Shown here in pieces: positions 1 through 10,178 of a stretch of DNA of 45,380 bases. Below the pieces are notes generated by a model. It was given only the letters and a program-made list of their open reading frames with translations, did not search any database and was not told where the DNA came from. This DNA is from Fomitopsis serialis (taxonomy: Eukaryota > Basidiomycota > Agaricomycetes > Polyporales > Fomitopsidaceae). The translations under genes and the position numbers were made by a program. Position 1 is the first letter of the stretch. Each line of letters begins with the position of its first letter. Location of the stretch: contig NW_025955285.1 in the NCBI RefSeq assembly GCF_022376445.1, positions 1 to 45,380 of the forward strand, given 5' to 3'.

Positions 1-661
1 GAAGGACTAAGGCCAAGGTCTTGGTCATCGACGGGGTATCGCGCAGCGCGCTGGCAAGTATAGTGGGTTCAAACATCGGTATTGTTACTCTATGAGCTTC
101 ACTCTGCGGCGAGGCATTCACGACCCACAGCTGCACAATGACTTACCAGCGTATTGGCCAATAGTAGTACCATGGTCGGCTATGACTGGGATTTAGATGG
201 CACGGGCTTCAATGAGGGTCTCAGTGCGTTCCGGTTCCGTGTATTGCCTCACGACCCACCAGAAGACCGATACACCTCAGGCCTCCAGGCCTCAAGCTTT
301 GTGCCGGCTACTCTGGCGATATCTACCCTATCCCTCGATGGCCACGACCCGTTCATACCGTCGATATCTGACAAGCTGACTGCGCAGTCCCTAGGATATA
401 AGTATTATGATTGATGTGATGGCAGGGACCCTAGTACTTAGCGTGAATGCAAATGCAAGGAACGTGATTAGATTCCATATAATTGCACGACACGCACTAC
501 ACGATGGCGATGAGTGCGCACACAGGAAGCTACAATTATCCATGCATCGCGAAGGATGCCCCGTGCTCTGAGTCTTAGTAAATAGAAGACAGTATAGTAT
601 GTGTAAATATGAAGTTTATGTAGTGTTGAATACCGAACATCGACCATACCATCTGTGAAGT
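1..661. other. Left-edge stretch with no assignable gene
   Basis: No confident gene. A plus-strand open frame at 154-414 (86 codons, no ATG at its first codon) and a short open stretch at 11-110 might be the 3' end of a gene that begins left of the window, but no family motif is recognisable and I could not join them with a convincing intron. The part next to 662 should hold the 3' UTR of the minus-strand dehydrogenase. Confidence 0.3.
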
Positions 662-1901
662 TTAACTGAGGTTAACGCCTCCGTCCATGACAATGGATTG
701 TCCTAAGTTAGTAGTAAACGTCAGCCTTTACGCTTCATCGCGAATCAAACGAAGTACCTGTGATGAAATGGGCCTCAGGCTTTGACAGATATGACACTAG
801 ACTGGCGACGGTGTCGCCGGATGAATGAGGGCCATCTGCTGCTATGCCGCAGACCTGCGAAATTCCGAGGAAGCCAGATTAGAGCGAGGTCGACAGCAAT
901 AGGGTGTCATCTGCTCACATGCTTTGTGAATGCCCCGTGAGTGCCCCATATTGTTTGTCTAGAACGTCAATGTTGGCTATTGGTGCTGTCAGCGCGGGCA
1001 AAAGGGATAATTTGTGGGCTGGTCTTACTCATTGGTGTCAAGATCACCCCTGGCGCATACGTGTTGACTGTAATCTTGTGGGGAGCGAGCTCGATAGCTG
1101 GGCATATGACGTTAAGCACTGTAAGTAAGAATACATGATACAAATGCACTCACCAAGGCACTGTGTGAGGCCTCGGATCGCAAACTTCGTTGCAACATAC
1201 GCGGCGACCTCGGGACCACCTATCAGAATTTGACTTCAGAAGATTGCGGCACTCAGTAATGTGATGCCTTCATACCCTTCTTTCCGAGTATGGACGATGC
1301 CCCTAGGAACACCGTTTGAATTGAGACTTGAGATCACAGTTGTAATGAAACTTTGCCTACCGAGGATTCTCCCTCCCTCTCCTTGTGTGATCATCTGGCG
1401 GGCAGCGTACTTGTAGCAGAGCATTGCACTAGCTAGGTTGATGTCCATGCAGTGGTTCCAGTCCTTCAATGTCACTGTAAGCTGCCAATGAGAGCCGATC
1501 GCTTCATAAATGTGTCTGCTCTTACTATCAACTACCCGAGACACGACGGCGGTGCCAGCGTTCGCCACCATCTAGAACATCGAGGTCAGCACATGCATCC
1601 TTCAGAAGTCCACTCCATAGTCGATACTTACGACGTCAAGTCTCCCAAGCACCTCTACTGTCTTCTCGACCATGCCTTTGACGATTTCTTCGTCCGAGAC
1701 ATCGCCTACGATTGGGAGTGCCTTGCGACCCTTTGCTCGGATTTCTTCGGCGACTACTTCGAGCTCTGCGGCATTGCGCGAGTTGATTGCCACATCCAGA
1801 CCGTCGTCTGCGAGCCGCAATGCGATGTCGCGCCCGATGCCCTTCGAGGCACCGGTAACGATCGCGACCCGGGATACTGTGTGGTTGGCGTATCCGTTCA
1901 T
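662..1901 (-). CDS. Short-chain dehydrogenase/reductase (classical SDR, nine exons, one apparent 1-nt frameshift)
   Basis: This is a cytosolic NAD(P)-dependent oxidoreductase of the classical SDR family; it resembles diacetyl/acetoin (butanediol) dehydrogenase-type fungal members, but the substrate cannot be read from sequence. Exons in order: 1632-1901, 1526-1571, 1361-1474, 1276-1302, 1154-1219, 1029-1097, 919-976, 758-854, 662-702. The splice gives TGASKGIG (cofactor glycine loop) near the N-terminus, VANAG, the catalytic Ser in GASS, the YVATK catalytic Tyr/Lys pair, and a C-terminus reading PEAHFITGQSIVMDGG, all normal for about 262 residues. Exon lengths sum to 788 nt, one short of a whole number of codons. 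The missing base falls in exon 7 at the C run 944-947 (KQYG in one frame, THGAFTKH in the next). A TATA box lies 76 nt upstream. The family call is firm; intron ends are by eye. Confidence 0.85.
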
Positions 1902-1976
1902 GGCTTGCTGTTCGTGTCTAAGATGTTCAAAGGGGTCTGGTGTGGATGAGTATAGCGAAAAGGACCAATGCCAGAG

Positions 1977-1983
1977 TTTTTAT
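1977..1983 (-). promoter_or_regulatory. TATA box of the SDR gene
   Basis: On the minus strand this reads TATAAAA within TTGTATAAAAACTC and lies 76-82 nt upstream of the ATG at 1901, a usual position for a fungal TATA-type promoter with a short 5' UTR. Confidence 0.55.
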
Positions 1984-3187
1984 ACAACTCGAGGGGCGTT
2001 TAAAATACCGCGGCCAAACTTCAGTCGTCGGTGTATACAGCGGAGGCCGCACCGCAACCCTCGTCTATTCCAGATACGGCCCAGCCAGCCTCGGGAAGAA
2101 GATTTAGTTACGCACATAGTGGATAGATTCGACGACCTTCGACAGGCGCAGTCGTGCAGGAAGAATGGGCGTCAACGTATCCCTAGAGCGTTCCTGCTCA
2201 CGGTCGGAAGGAAGCCAATGAAACTTTGCCTGTTGTGCGAGGCTATGATGCCGCATCAATCGCAAGAGACACATACAATACCCAATCCGGAATTAGGAGC
2301 CGCGGGGTCGACGGGTGCATCATTGTCATCTGTAGCATAGTCGTCCAAAGACACCAAGTTTAGTGAGGGACTCACCCTGCAGCAACCCGAGCACGCACCA
2401 TGAATTCAGAATTGGCCGAGATGCTACCGACTGGACGTACTGTCGATTATCGAGTGATTAGAAAGAAGCATCACACACCCTGGAGCTAAACTTGCAGAAC
2501 CTCGGCCGCAGATGCTGTCATCATAATCAATTTCCCTCGGGGGTCCTTGGTGTATTGGGTGGATGAGACACCAGCTAGATGATTAGTGCTTGTGTCCCTA
2601 GCCACTGAACTTAAAATCGTACCGTCGACATGAGTGAGGATGTAGACACCGTACAGTATTTCCTCCGGAGCGCCTGAGCTCTATATTGGTATCGAACGCA
2701 CAGCATGTGCCCGCACTGTACGGCTGAATCGCCGGAAGGTGGTGGACGTAATAGGAGACAGCGTAGGAAATCCGAGGAGTGGGCGAAGAAGATACTGAAG
2801 GTGAGTGTACCTCCGAGGCCTTACCAATCCGGAGGCGGCTCGCGGACACTCATGAGCGCCAGACATTGTATACACAGCAGGGGACACAAAGACATCTTAT
2901 GCAAGATTCACTTGACGATAGGATGAGTATATACCATGTCTTGGACTATTAGATGCTATGGAATGGTCAGTTGACACTGAGTGTGAGGTTTGTCATTCAT
3001 GCTCACCTGTAGATATTGATGTTCCTCCGACTAACAATCCAACTAAGTATAGCGTACGAACTGAAGGAATGTTCAGTCAGAGTGGGGCAGCTTTGACGAG
3101 AAGATCTCACCAATTTACCTTCGTATAACAATTCAACCCAAGCACTCATCCCTTGACCTCGCTGTTCCGACCTTCACGGCCTCATCT
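1984..3187. other. Intergenic region between the SDR promoter and the RRN5 3' end
   Basis: No confident gene. The plus-strand frame around 2705-2799 is Arg/Lys-rich and is followed by a GTGAGT donor-like site, and a short frame starts at the ATG at 2630, but they could not be joined into a model and match no family I know. The minus-strand frames at 2598-2887 look like chance openings. Confidence 0.3.
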
Positions 3188-5636
3188 TCAGCTCTCCTCG
3201 TCGTCCTCGCCATCGTCGTCGTAGGATCTTTTGCGTTTCCGTCGGGGCCTTTGCCATACTTCTGGAGGAGGCGTGCCTGCTAATTCTGTCCAAAGGCTCT
3301 CTTCATAGGCCTCCTCTAGTATGCGATCATATTCATCAAGCTGTTCTTCGTCAAGCAGCTCCTCTACGAGCGCATCGGCGTCTGTCTCCTCGGACAGGAG
3401 GTCCTCTTCAGCCGGAGGTTCGGTGGAAGCGGAGGATGCTGGCCAGGGCATGTACAAAGAGACGTCCAGTGAGCGGGGAACGCCGCTTGCTGAAGGCAGG
3501 GTCTCTGCTGCTGGGAAATGAACCACGGGAGGGACAATGGCGCGATTCAGTGGAAACCGGAGAGGGTCAAATACTTCCTCCTCCTCCTCCTCCTCCTCCA
3601 TTTGTTCTACCTCGTCGACTTGGCCCTCATCGTCGGCCTCGCCGTCGGAGGAGGCATCTCCTGCATCGTCTGGTTCTTCAGATACATCGTCAAAGTCATC
3701 CTCTACCAGGCCGAGACGCGTGAGCAGTTTGTCGAAGTGCTCCTTCTTGGTGATGTTCTCGCAACCCAACAGTGTCAGCGCTTGTTCGACGTGGATGTGA
3801 GATATGCGCTGTGAAGCGGCGGCAATGGGCAGTTCAGGAACTGCGCTGGTTCGTCAAATGGCTGCGATTATGTGCTTACATCGAACTTCCCCAAGCGCCA
3901 CCCTTTGGTGTTTCTCTTGGACGCCCGCTCCTGTTCCCTCATGACGATTACGTGGTGAATCAGTTCCGTCATGAAATGCGACACGTGTGCGTTGAGCAGC
4001 CTGATCACGTCCGAGGCGATCTGCGAGGATATGGTGGAGTCGATGTCGTGAAGGCGGTTATATAATCTGCGGCATGATGAACTGTCAAGGCTTGTCGGTA
4101 CTGTGACTGTTCCCAGGACACGTACCGCATAAGTCTGGCTAAGCCCTTTAGATTCAACACTCCAACGTACTCCTCCTGCAGCTTGTCTGCATCTAGACCT
4201 ATCTCTCTCAGCTTCTTGAGGAGCTTGTACGGAAGCCTCGGGCCAGAGACGTGCGGTTGGCGAGTACGACTCTTCTGGGCCGGTTCCGGGGACGTCCGAC
4301 CACTCCCTACGTCCTGCTCTTCAGCAATCGCATCTGGTTCACCGGTACTCTCAGCACTGGAAGCGCGCTGCGAGGTGCGGCTCGTGGGCTTCGCATTCGC
4401 GCCAGGTCCTCTGAGGACTTTCGCTGCGCGTTTCCGACCCGGCTTCAGCCTGGAAGTTGTAGATATGACACCCCCTCCACGAGCTTGCGCTCGTTTCTTC
4501 CTCATGTGGAGCCTCTTCTGAAATTGACGCCGTGCAGTGGCGAGCTCGGATTGAAATTGGGGCCTAGCTGCTACCGAACTGGGGGAGCTGATGGGTTCGC
4601 TGAACGACTGCGGAAGAGATGCAGAGCGAAACGGAGGCGTGCGAGGGCGGAATTGATGATGCGGGAGCGTGTGTGCTGGCGCTGCTGGGGAACGACTATG
4701 GTTGCTGTAAATTGGCGATGTGGGAACCCTTGCGCCGTCGGCGTTGAACACCGCGCATTGCGAGTCCTGTGGTTGGCTACGAAGAATTGGATCGATCATC
4801 TCTTCGTCGGAGGGCGTGGCCGCAACCGGTACTGCACCAGCTTGTGGTTCCTTGATTATCGCTGTGTTGTCATGAATGTTGAGGGTCTCTGTCTCCGTTT
4901 CCTGCTTGGTATCGTCAGGTGCCGCGCTAGCCTCGCTCTCCATCCACAAACACGCCTCGTCCTCCTCCCTCAGGACCCGGTTCATCGCCTCGAGAGTGGC
5001 GAAGTCCAGCGCGCGCAGAGTATCCTCGACCTTCCACTCCTCCTTCCGCTCCCCCAGCCACTGCTTGTGTTCCTTCTTCCTCTGCCTGACATCCTCTCTG
5101 TAATGTTCATTCGTCTCGGACTTCGCCTGGCCTCTCCGTGCGCGCATCGCTTTCTCGCGATCTTCTAGCTCCTCTTGTCTTGCTTCCTCCAGTTCTCGAC
5201 TCTCCCATCGAGGTTCTGCAGCGAGGATAGGCTGCGCCTTCTGCTCCTCCAGAGCAACGAGGGCGTCGGAGACTTCCATGGCGGTAACGAAGTCCTTTCG
5301 TAACACAGGGCCATCCGCGCGCGTGGCGCTTTCCAGAAGCTGAAGGTACAGACATACGTCCACCACGCTTTTCGTCCTGACCTCCTCCGCTATCAAGTCT
5401 GGTCTGAGACGCGAGTGAATAGTGAGCGCGTGGAAGAAGGTGTCCTTCTCGGCACTCGTCCAATACGCGCCGGGCGGGAAAAATGAGGGAGGAAGCCGGC
5501 CGCTTCTGTCTTTGCCTGACAGGTGCGCCCGGACATGGTTGAGGTGCTTGGAGAAATGCGAAAGGTAGGTAGAGTCGACTGATGTGTCGCCGTCATTCCC
5601 AACACTCGGTTCTGGAGTCGACGCAGCGCTGGTCAT
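3188..5636 (-). CDS. rrn5: RNA polymerase I transcription factor, RRN5-like (SANT domain)
   Basis: The predicted protein of 772 residues resembles fungal Rrn5, a subunit of the upstream activation factor that recruits RNA polymerase I to the rDNA promoter in the nucleolus. Exons: 4126-5636, 3880-4066, 3188-3808; the lengths give an intact frame. Near residues 60-105 lies a SANT/Myb-type block (WTSAEKDTFFHAL, then a DLIAEEV/KSVVDV segment), which is the main basis of the call. A charged, probably coiled region follows (about residues 145-225), then a low-complexity basic middle. The stretch encoded by the short second exon (IASDVIRLLNAHVSHFM) could be a histone-fold-like helix pair. The C-terminal third is very acidic, with a Glu run encoded around 3567-3600, and ends in a basic RPRRKRKR patch followed by an acidic tail. 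Start chosen at the first ATG of the open frame. Alternative: another SANT-domain chromatin factor. Confidence 0.78.
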
Positions 5637-6351
5637 ACGCCAATAGCTATGTGGCTGTATTGAGGAATCTGGACATTCTTTAGTACTGCGTAACGCTGGA
5701 CGACACGTTTCGTTCCCGACGACACAGGCTTAGCAAGGAACGCAAGGCTGTGGGGCTGCATGCGATCGCGACATGGTCGAAACCCGGCCGATGTCAGATG
5801 AACCACACACCTCAGCTAGAAGAACGTTGTCCCGACGTCCGCAGTGTTCAAGTCTCCAGCCACATCAAGGGCGAGAAATAACCTTGGAAATATTAGACAT
5901 AGAAAGGGGAACTCTGGATAGAATTCCTACTTGCCAGGAAATTGAAAGGGAGTGCAACGGATTTATACAGGCGCCTGTGTGAACGTTCGCGGAGAAAGAA
6001 TTTCCGAGAAAGGTAACTACCAACCTGCACGCGTCGCTCAGTGCATGTCCAGAATTAGAAGGTGGTGTGTTGGGACCGTCGTCCGAATCCTGGCTCCAAT
6101 ATTGCCCATCGCGATCGCCCGCTCCAGCATGATGCTCCATTTGTGTTGGCACTTTTCGGCAAGTAGCTCGTCATTTGTGTCTCTTCTGGCACAAGAAATG
6201 CAAACTGCCCGTCCTCCTCGCCCCGACAGCTCAACACCATGTGCAATTGACACAGATGAGGTGCGTCATGGAGTGTTCACCATCGTCATCACTTGTGGGT
6301 CACATTACATCATGTGGACGATGCACACTCCTCGCCGAGATCTTCACGACC
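5637..6351. other. Divergent intergenic region between RRN5 and tandem gene A
   Basis: It should hold the divergent promoters of the minus-strand RRN5-like gene and the plus-strand tandem gene A. Short frames on both strands (for example 5865-6152 and 6038-6253 minus) have no recognisable motif. Confidence 0.4.
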
Positions 6352-6358
6352 TATATAA
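6352..6358 (+). promoter_or_regulatory. TATA box of tandem gene A
   Basis: TATATAA lies 108 nt before the ATG at 6460. The two sister genes have TATA boxes at almost the same distance, which supports a functional core promoter and suggests strong or inducible transcription. Confidence 0.65.
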
Positions 6359-6459
6359 GTTAGCTTGCACGAAGGATGGTTGCCACTTTACCAATTGACG
6401 ACTCGTCTCAACTCATCAACCTTCCACAACTTTCCTTCTCTCATTAACGACCTATCACA

Positions 6460-7162
6460 ATGTCCGCCGCATACGGTAACCCCCCGCGAGGCAACGATGC
6501 CCGTGAAACCTGGAACAACGACCGTAAGTAACTTCTTGCCATTGGGTACGTGTTTGTGCAGTCGCTGACTGCTCATGGGTAGCGAACAACTACGGGACTC
6601 AACAACAGAACTCTGCCGGTGCCCAGCCCGGCATCCAGCCAGGGTTTGAGGACCGTGGCGTCGAGCGCCGTGAAGGCGCTTGGGACAACAACGCTCCCCA
6701 AGGCGCACAGTGGACCGCTGGCCACGGTGACAGCCTAGGTAGCACTGGCTACGAGGGCAATACCACCGACAGCAATGTACCCGGTACTGCTGGCTGGCAG
6801 CAGAGCAACAACTCCGAGTCTGGAGGTTACGACGACCAGAGGTCAGGCCGCAACCAGAGGTCCGGCGACTACCAGAGTTCCGGCGACTATCAGAGCTCCG
6901 GCGACTACCAGGGTTCCGGCGACAACCAAAGCACTGGTCACCCGTCGGTAGGGCAGCGCGTGAAGGGTACGTAGAAATCACCCCCTTTCTCATACGCATA
7001 CAACACTAACGTTGTCCTAAAGGTACCGCCGAGAAGATGGCCGGCAAGGTGACTGGAAACACCGGCAGACAGGAGCGCGGCGAGCAGCGTAGGGTATGTA
7101 TATGAACGTCAATGTCCTTCAGGATTGCCAATCTCTAACTCGCTCACCAGGAGGACTATTAA
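6460..7162 (+). CDS. Tandem gene A: small Gln/Asn/Gly-rich protein with CsbD-like C-terminal motif
   Basis: The function is unknown. Exons 6460-6523, 6583-6966, 7023-7093 and 7151-7162 give 176 residues. The first two thirds are hydrophilic, low-complexity and presumably disordered, rich in Gly, Asn, Gln and Ser, with four copies of a six-residue SGDYQS-type repeat (6861-6932). The end reads VGQRVKGTAEKMAGKVTGN followed by a charged RQERGEQRR segment, which resembles the K-G-x-A-x-K-x-x-G-K-x-T pattern of CsbD-like bacterial stress proteins; the similarity is short and by eye. The last exon holds only Glu-Asp-Tyr and the stop. There is no signal peptide or membrane segment, so a cytosolic or nuclear site is likely. 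It is the most diverged of three tandem paralogues sharing intron positions and phases. A role in stress tolerance is inference from the CsbD likeness and TATA promoter only. Confidence 0.8.
6861..6932 (+). repeat. 18-bp tandem repeat inside gene A
   Basis: Four in-frame 18-bp units (first unit TCCGGCGACTACCAGAGT), each encoding a Ser-Gly-Asp-(Tyr/Asn)-Gln-x hexapeptide, with few differences between units. Confidence 0.85.
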
Positions 7163-7923
7163 ACGCGCCAGTGGCGTAGCCGACGGCCTCGCCGATGTTC
7201 GTCTAGTCTTGTAGAAGTACTGTATCATTCAAGGAAATAAATTGTACACTAGCAGCTGTGGTATTAAACATCATGCACGTCGGCTTTACGAGAAGGCAGT
7301 CTGGATCATCCGAACATAAGCAGTGTACAACCAGCCGCGTCCATAGCCACTTATGTTCTTGGACGCCTTAAATGTGTATATTCGTGGCATAAGTACCGTA
7401 AGGTTACGCACAAGGGAAAGATGGAAGGCCTCAGTTGGGCCTGAGGCCTTCATGACCAGGGCCAGGGCTTCGTGACGTATGAGCTAGATGGTCGATGATT
7501 CATTGGACAAATTCACCGTACCGACGCGAGGGCGCAGCGTCTCTCATCGTGACGTCGTGCGGTGATTGCTATGAGCAGTATGACGACGCCCGCTCCAGCT
7601 GCTTGCTGCGCGCAACGCCAAGTTCAGACATTTGAGTCAGCGTCGAGGCATTTCACCGCTTGCTGTTGCAAGTCTGAGTCCCAGCCCTTGTCCCAGCCCA
7701 AGGTCTTCCCTGCCATCTATCGGCGAAAGCACGCCACGAGAGGAGCACCGCAGTAGGAAAATACACTAAGCACGATGCGGCCTTGACTAGAGCAAGTCTA
7801 TTCAAGCTGTCACTCGATGACGAGTGTTGGAATTGAGCACAAGGTCCTGACACGAGCACCATCTCAGTGCGAACCTTGGATGCAGTGCTCACATGTGCGC
7901 TGACCGGTCTAGGTACTGGGGGC
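7163..7923. other. Spacer between tandem genes A and B
   Basis: It holds the 3' UTR of A and the upstream region of B. From about 7640 to the B start it resembles the region before gene C by eye (shared blocks such as CCTGACACGAGC, at 7849 and 9291), so the duplication of B and C carried its promoter. The frames at 7562-7892 are judged chance openings. Confidence 0.5.
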
Positions 7924-7930
7924 TATAAAA
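7924..7930 (+). promoter_or_regulatory. TATA box of tandem gene B
   Basis: TATAAAA in the context GGCTATAAAACACTGGC lies 104 nt before the ATG at 8028. The sequence just after it (CACTGGCTTCATTC) matches the segment after the gene C TATA box, so the promoter and 5' UTR are shared by descent. Confidence 0.75.
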
Positions 7931-8027
7931 CACTGGCTTCATTCACGCCAGAGTCCCCCACTAACCACGACTCACCGACATTCGCATACCCCTTAAACCA
8001 TCATCCTCTTCGGCACAAGAAACAATC

Positions 8028-8807
8028 ATGGACAGCTACGGAAACCAAAACAACAACGGGGGCGACAGCGGTAAGCAAGCATCACGCGTGCTTGGGCATA
8101 CACGTCCTGAGCTTTGTGTTGTAGCCATCAACTTCGGTTCCAACGGTGGTGGTCGCGGTGGCCGTGATCAGGGCATGGGCGGACAAGGTGACCAAGGCTT
8201 TGGCGGTGCACAAGGTGACCAAGGCTTGGGCGGCGCGCAGGGCGGCCAGGGCTACGGTGACGCGCAGGGTGGTCAGGGCCTTGGTGGCGGGCAGGGTGGC
8301 CAGGGCTATGGCGGCGGGCAGGGTGGCCAGGGCTACGGCGGTGCACAGGGTGGCCAAGGCTACGGCGGTGCACAGGGCGGCCAAGGCTTTGACCAGAACC
8401 AAGGTGCTCAAGGCCAGGGGGGTCAAGGAGACGGCTTCCAGGACCAGGGGAACCAAGGCGGTGGGGCGTACGGCGGAGGAGCGCAGAGTGGCAATGGCGC
8501 CGGACAAGATAACTTCTCGGGCAGCCAGGGCGGTAACACAGACCCGGGTAACCAGTACGGCGGCAGTGGTCCTGGCGGGAATGGTGGCAAGCCATCAATG
8601 ACCCAGCGTGTTGAGGGTGCGTTCTAGTATGCGACTGCAATTAACCAAGGGAGCTACGACTCACGCATGAGCACAGGCACTGTGGAGAAGATAGCTGGCA
8701 AGGTCACCCGGAACCCAGGCATGGTCGTGCGTGGCGAAGAGAAGAAGGTACGCACAGTACGCTCACGACATTAACACTGTGCTCACCATTCATAGGAGGG
8801 ATACTAA
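8028..8807 (+). CDS. Tandem gene B: Gly/Gln-rich repeat protein with CsbD-like C-terminal motif
   Basis: The function is unknown. Exons 8028-8070, 8125-8616, 8677-8747 and 8796-8807 give 205 residues. After a short Asn-rich start and INFGSNGGGRGG, residues about 40-105 are a nine-residue repeat of the GGAQGGQGY type, followed by Gly/Gln/Asn-rich sequence and then PSMTQRVEG. The third exon encodes TVEKIAGKVTRNPGMVVRGE, a charged, probably helical CsbD-like segment nearly identical to that of gene C, and the 12-nt last exon adds Glu-Gly-Tyr. No signal peptide or membrane span is seen. The aromatic-dotted Gly/Gln repeat resembles proteins that phase-separate or form flexible scaffolds, but this is inference. 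Intron phases match genes A and C. Model confidence is high because all four frames join exactly and the paralogues agree. Confidence 0.85.
8202..8390 (+). repeat. 27-bp tandem repeat inside gene B (7 units)
   Basis: Seven consecutive 27-bp units begin at 8202, 8229, 8256, 8283, 8310, 8337 and 8364. Each encodes a Gly-Gly-(Ala/Gly)-Gln-Gly-Gln-Gly-(Tyr/Phe/Leu)-like nonapeptide. Differences are mostly silent or Ala/Gly and Tyr/Leu/Phe changes, so the reading frame and amino-acid pattern appear to be kept. Confidence 0.9.
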
Positions 8808-9372
8808 ATACCCCGTCTTCTCGGATCTTGCGGAAGTGCTTGATAGACGTTGTATAACATGAAGTCTGTAGCGTAACTGTAACATATTGTCTTCGACCAA
8901 TTGATACCTGAACGAGGATTGTTGCACAAGCGCATAGTGTCGTCACGGGTGCAATTGGAAAAGTTCTGGGTGAGCTCAAAGAGGACAAACAGTACTTCGG
9001 CACTGGGCAATAAGGGTGAAAGTCAAGTGTCACTCCCTCTGCCACAGGAAGCAAACAATGGCAAACCAATTATTGGGCTCACCAACGACCGGCCACACAT
9101 TTAGGGCAACCCATCATGTACGTACTTGACCATAAGTCCCAACCCCAATTCCTACTGTCATCCATTGGCGAACGTTTGAACCTACGCCATGAGAGGAGGA
9201 CCGAACTTAGAGAATGCTCTGCGCGGTTTGACACTAAATCAGTCCGTCTGCTGCTGCCCGATGACGAAAGTTGGATACCTAACGCCATGCCCTGACACGA
9301 GCGCCACTTCGGTATGCATGTGAGCGTTGACGGAAGGCAGCCTGCACGTCCACGGGCCTACGCACCTGGGAA
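8808..9372. other. Spacer between tandem genes B and C
   Basis: It holds the 3' UTR of B and the promoter of C. It resembles both the region before B and, in its first part, the region after C (shared GACGTTGTAT and TGTAACATA blocks), as expected near the joint of a tandem duplication. No separate gene is seen. Confidence 0.5.
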
Positions 9373-9379
9373 TATAAAA
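9373..9379 (+). promoter_or_regulatory. TATA box of tandem gene C
   Basis: TATAAAA in GGGAATATAAAAGACTGGC lies 102 nt before the ATG at 9475 and is the direct counterpart of the gene B TATA box. Confidence 0.75.
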
Positions 9380-9474
9380 GACTGGCTGCGCTCATCCTCA
9401 GTCCCCACTACTCACGACCCATTCGCATATACACACCTCAATCTTCATCCCCATTGACGAAAGAAACAAGCAAT

Positions 9475-10178
9475 ATGGCGGACACCTACCCAAACCAGAA
9501 CCGGAACAACGACCGTAAGCAGGCATCATGCTTAATACTTGGCGTGCACGTCTTGAGTCTTGCGTTCTAGCCAACAACTTCGGTACTAGCGGTGGTCGCA
9601 GCGACCAATTCGACCGCGAGCGGGGTTTCGACCGTGACCAAGGCTTCGGGCGCGATCAAGGTCGTGACCAGGGCTTTGGCGGTGGCCAGGTCGACCAAGG
9701 GTTCGACCAAAATCAGGGCTTCCAGGACCAGGGAGCGCAGAGCCAGGGCTTCCGCGACCAGGGCGTACGCGACCAAGGCTTCGGAGGCCGGGGAGATGGC
9801 CTCCAGGACCAAGGCTACCAGGGCGACGGCGCATATGGTGGAGGAGCGCAGGGTGGCTATGGCGGTTCTGGTCAGGACAACTTCGCGGGCGATCGGGGCG
9901 ACAACGCGTACCAAGGTGACCAGTTCGGCGGCGGTCCCGGCGGTAAGGCTAGCAAGCCATCGTTGACCCAGCGGCTTGAGGGTGGGTCACTCTCGGACTG
10001 CTGTGTGAACAGACCAAGAGAACTGACTCACCGACGCAACCGCACAGGCGATATGGAGAAGGTGGCCGGCAAGGTCACCCGGAACCCAGGCATGGTCGTG
10101 CGCGGCGAAGAGAAGAAGGTACACAGAATCTGTTCGCTGTATTGTCCCTTTGCTTACCGTTGGCAGGAGGGATACTGA
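9475..10178 (+). CDS. Tandem gene C: Gly/Asp/Gln-rich protein with CsbD-like C-terminal motif
   Basis: The function is unknown. Exons 9475-9514, 9571-9981, 10048-10118 and 10167-10178 give 176 residues in one intact frame. It parallels gene B: an Asn-rich start, NNFGTSGG, a low-complexity body, then PSLTQRLEG, a CsbD-like DMEKVAGKVTRNPGMVVRGE segment and a Glu-Gly-Tyr end in a 12-nt exon. Unlike B it lacks the regular nine-residue repeat; its body is made of charged RDQGF, FDRDQGF and FDQNQGF-type units, so Asp and Arg replace many Gly residues. The third exon is almost the same as in B (RNPGMVVRGEEKK in both) while the body has diverged, suggesting that the C-terminal segment is under the stronger constraint. 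No signal peptide or membrane span is visible. Confidence 0.85.

Noticed and set aside
8082..8640. Open frames on the other strand and other phases of gene B (and likewise of gene C)
   Set aside because: They follow from the 27-bp in-frame repeat lacking stops; only the plus-strand Gly/Gln frame joins to the conserved C-terminal exons.
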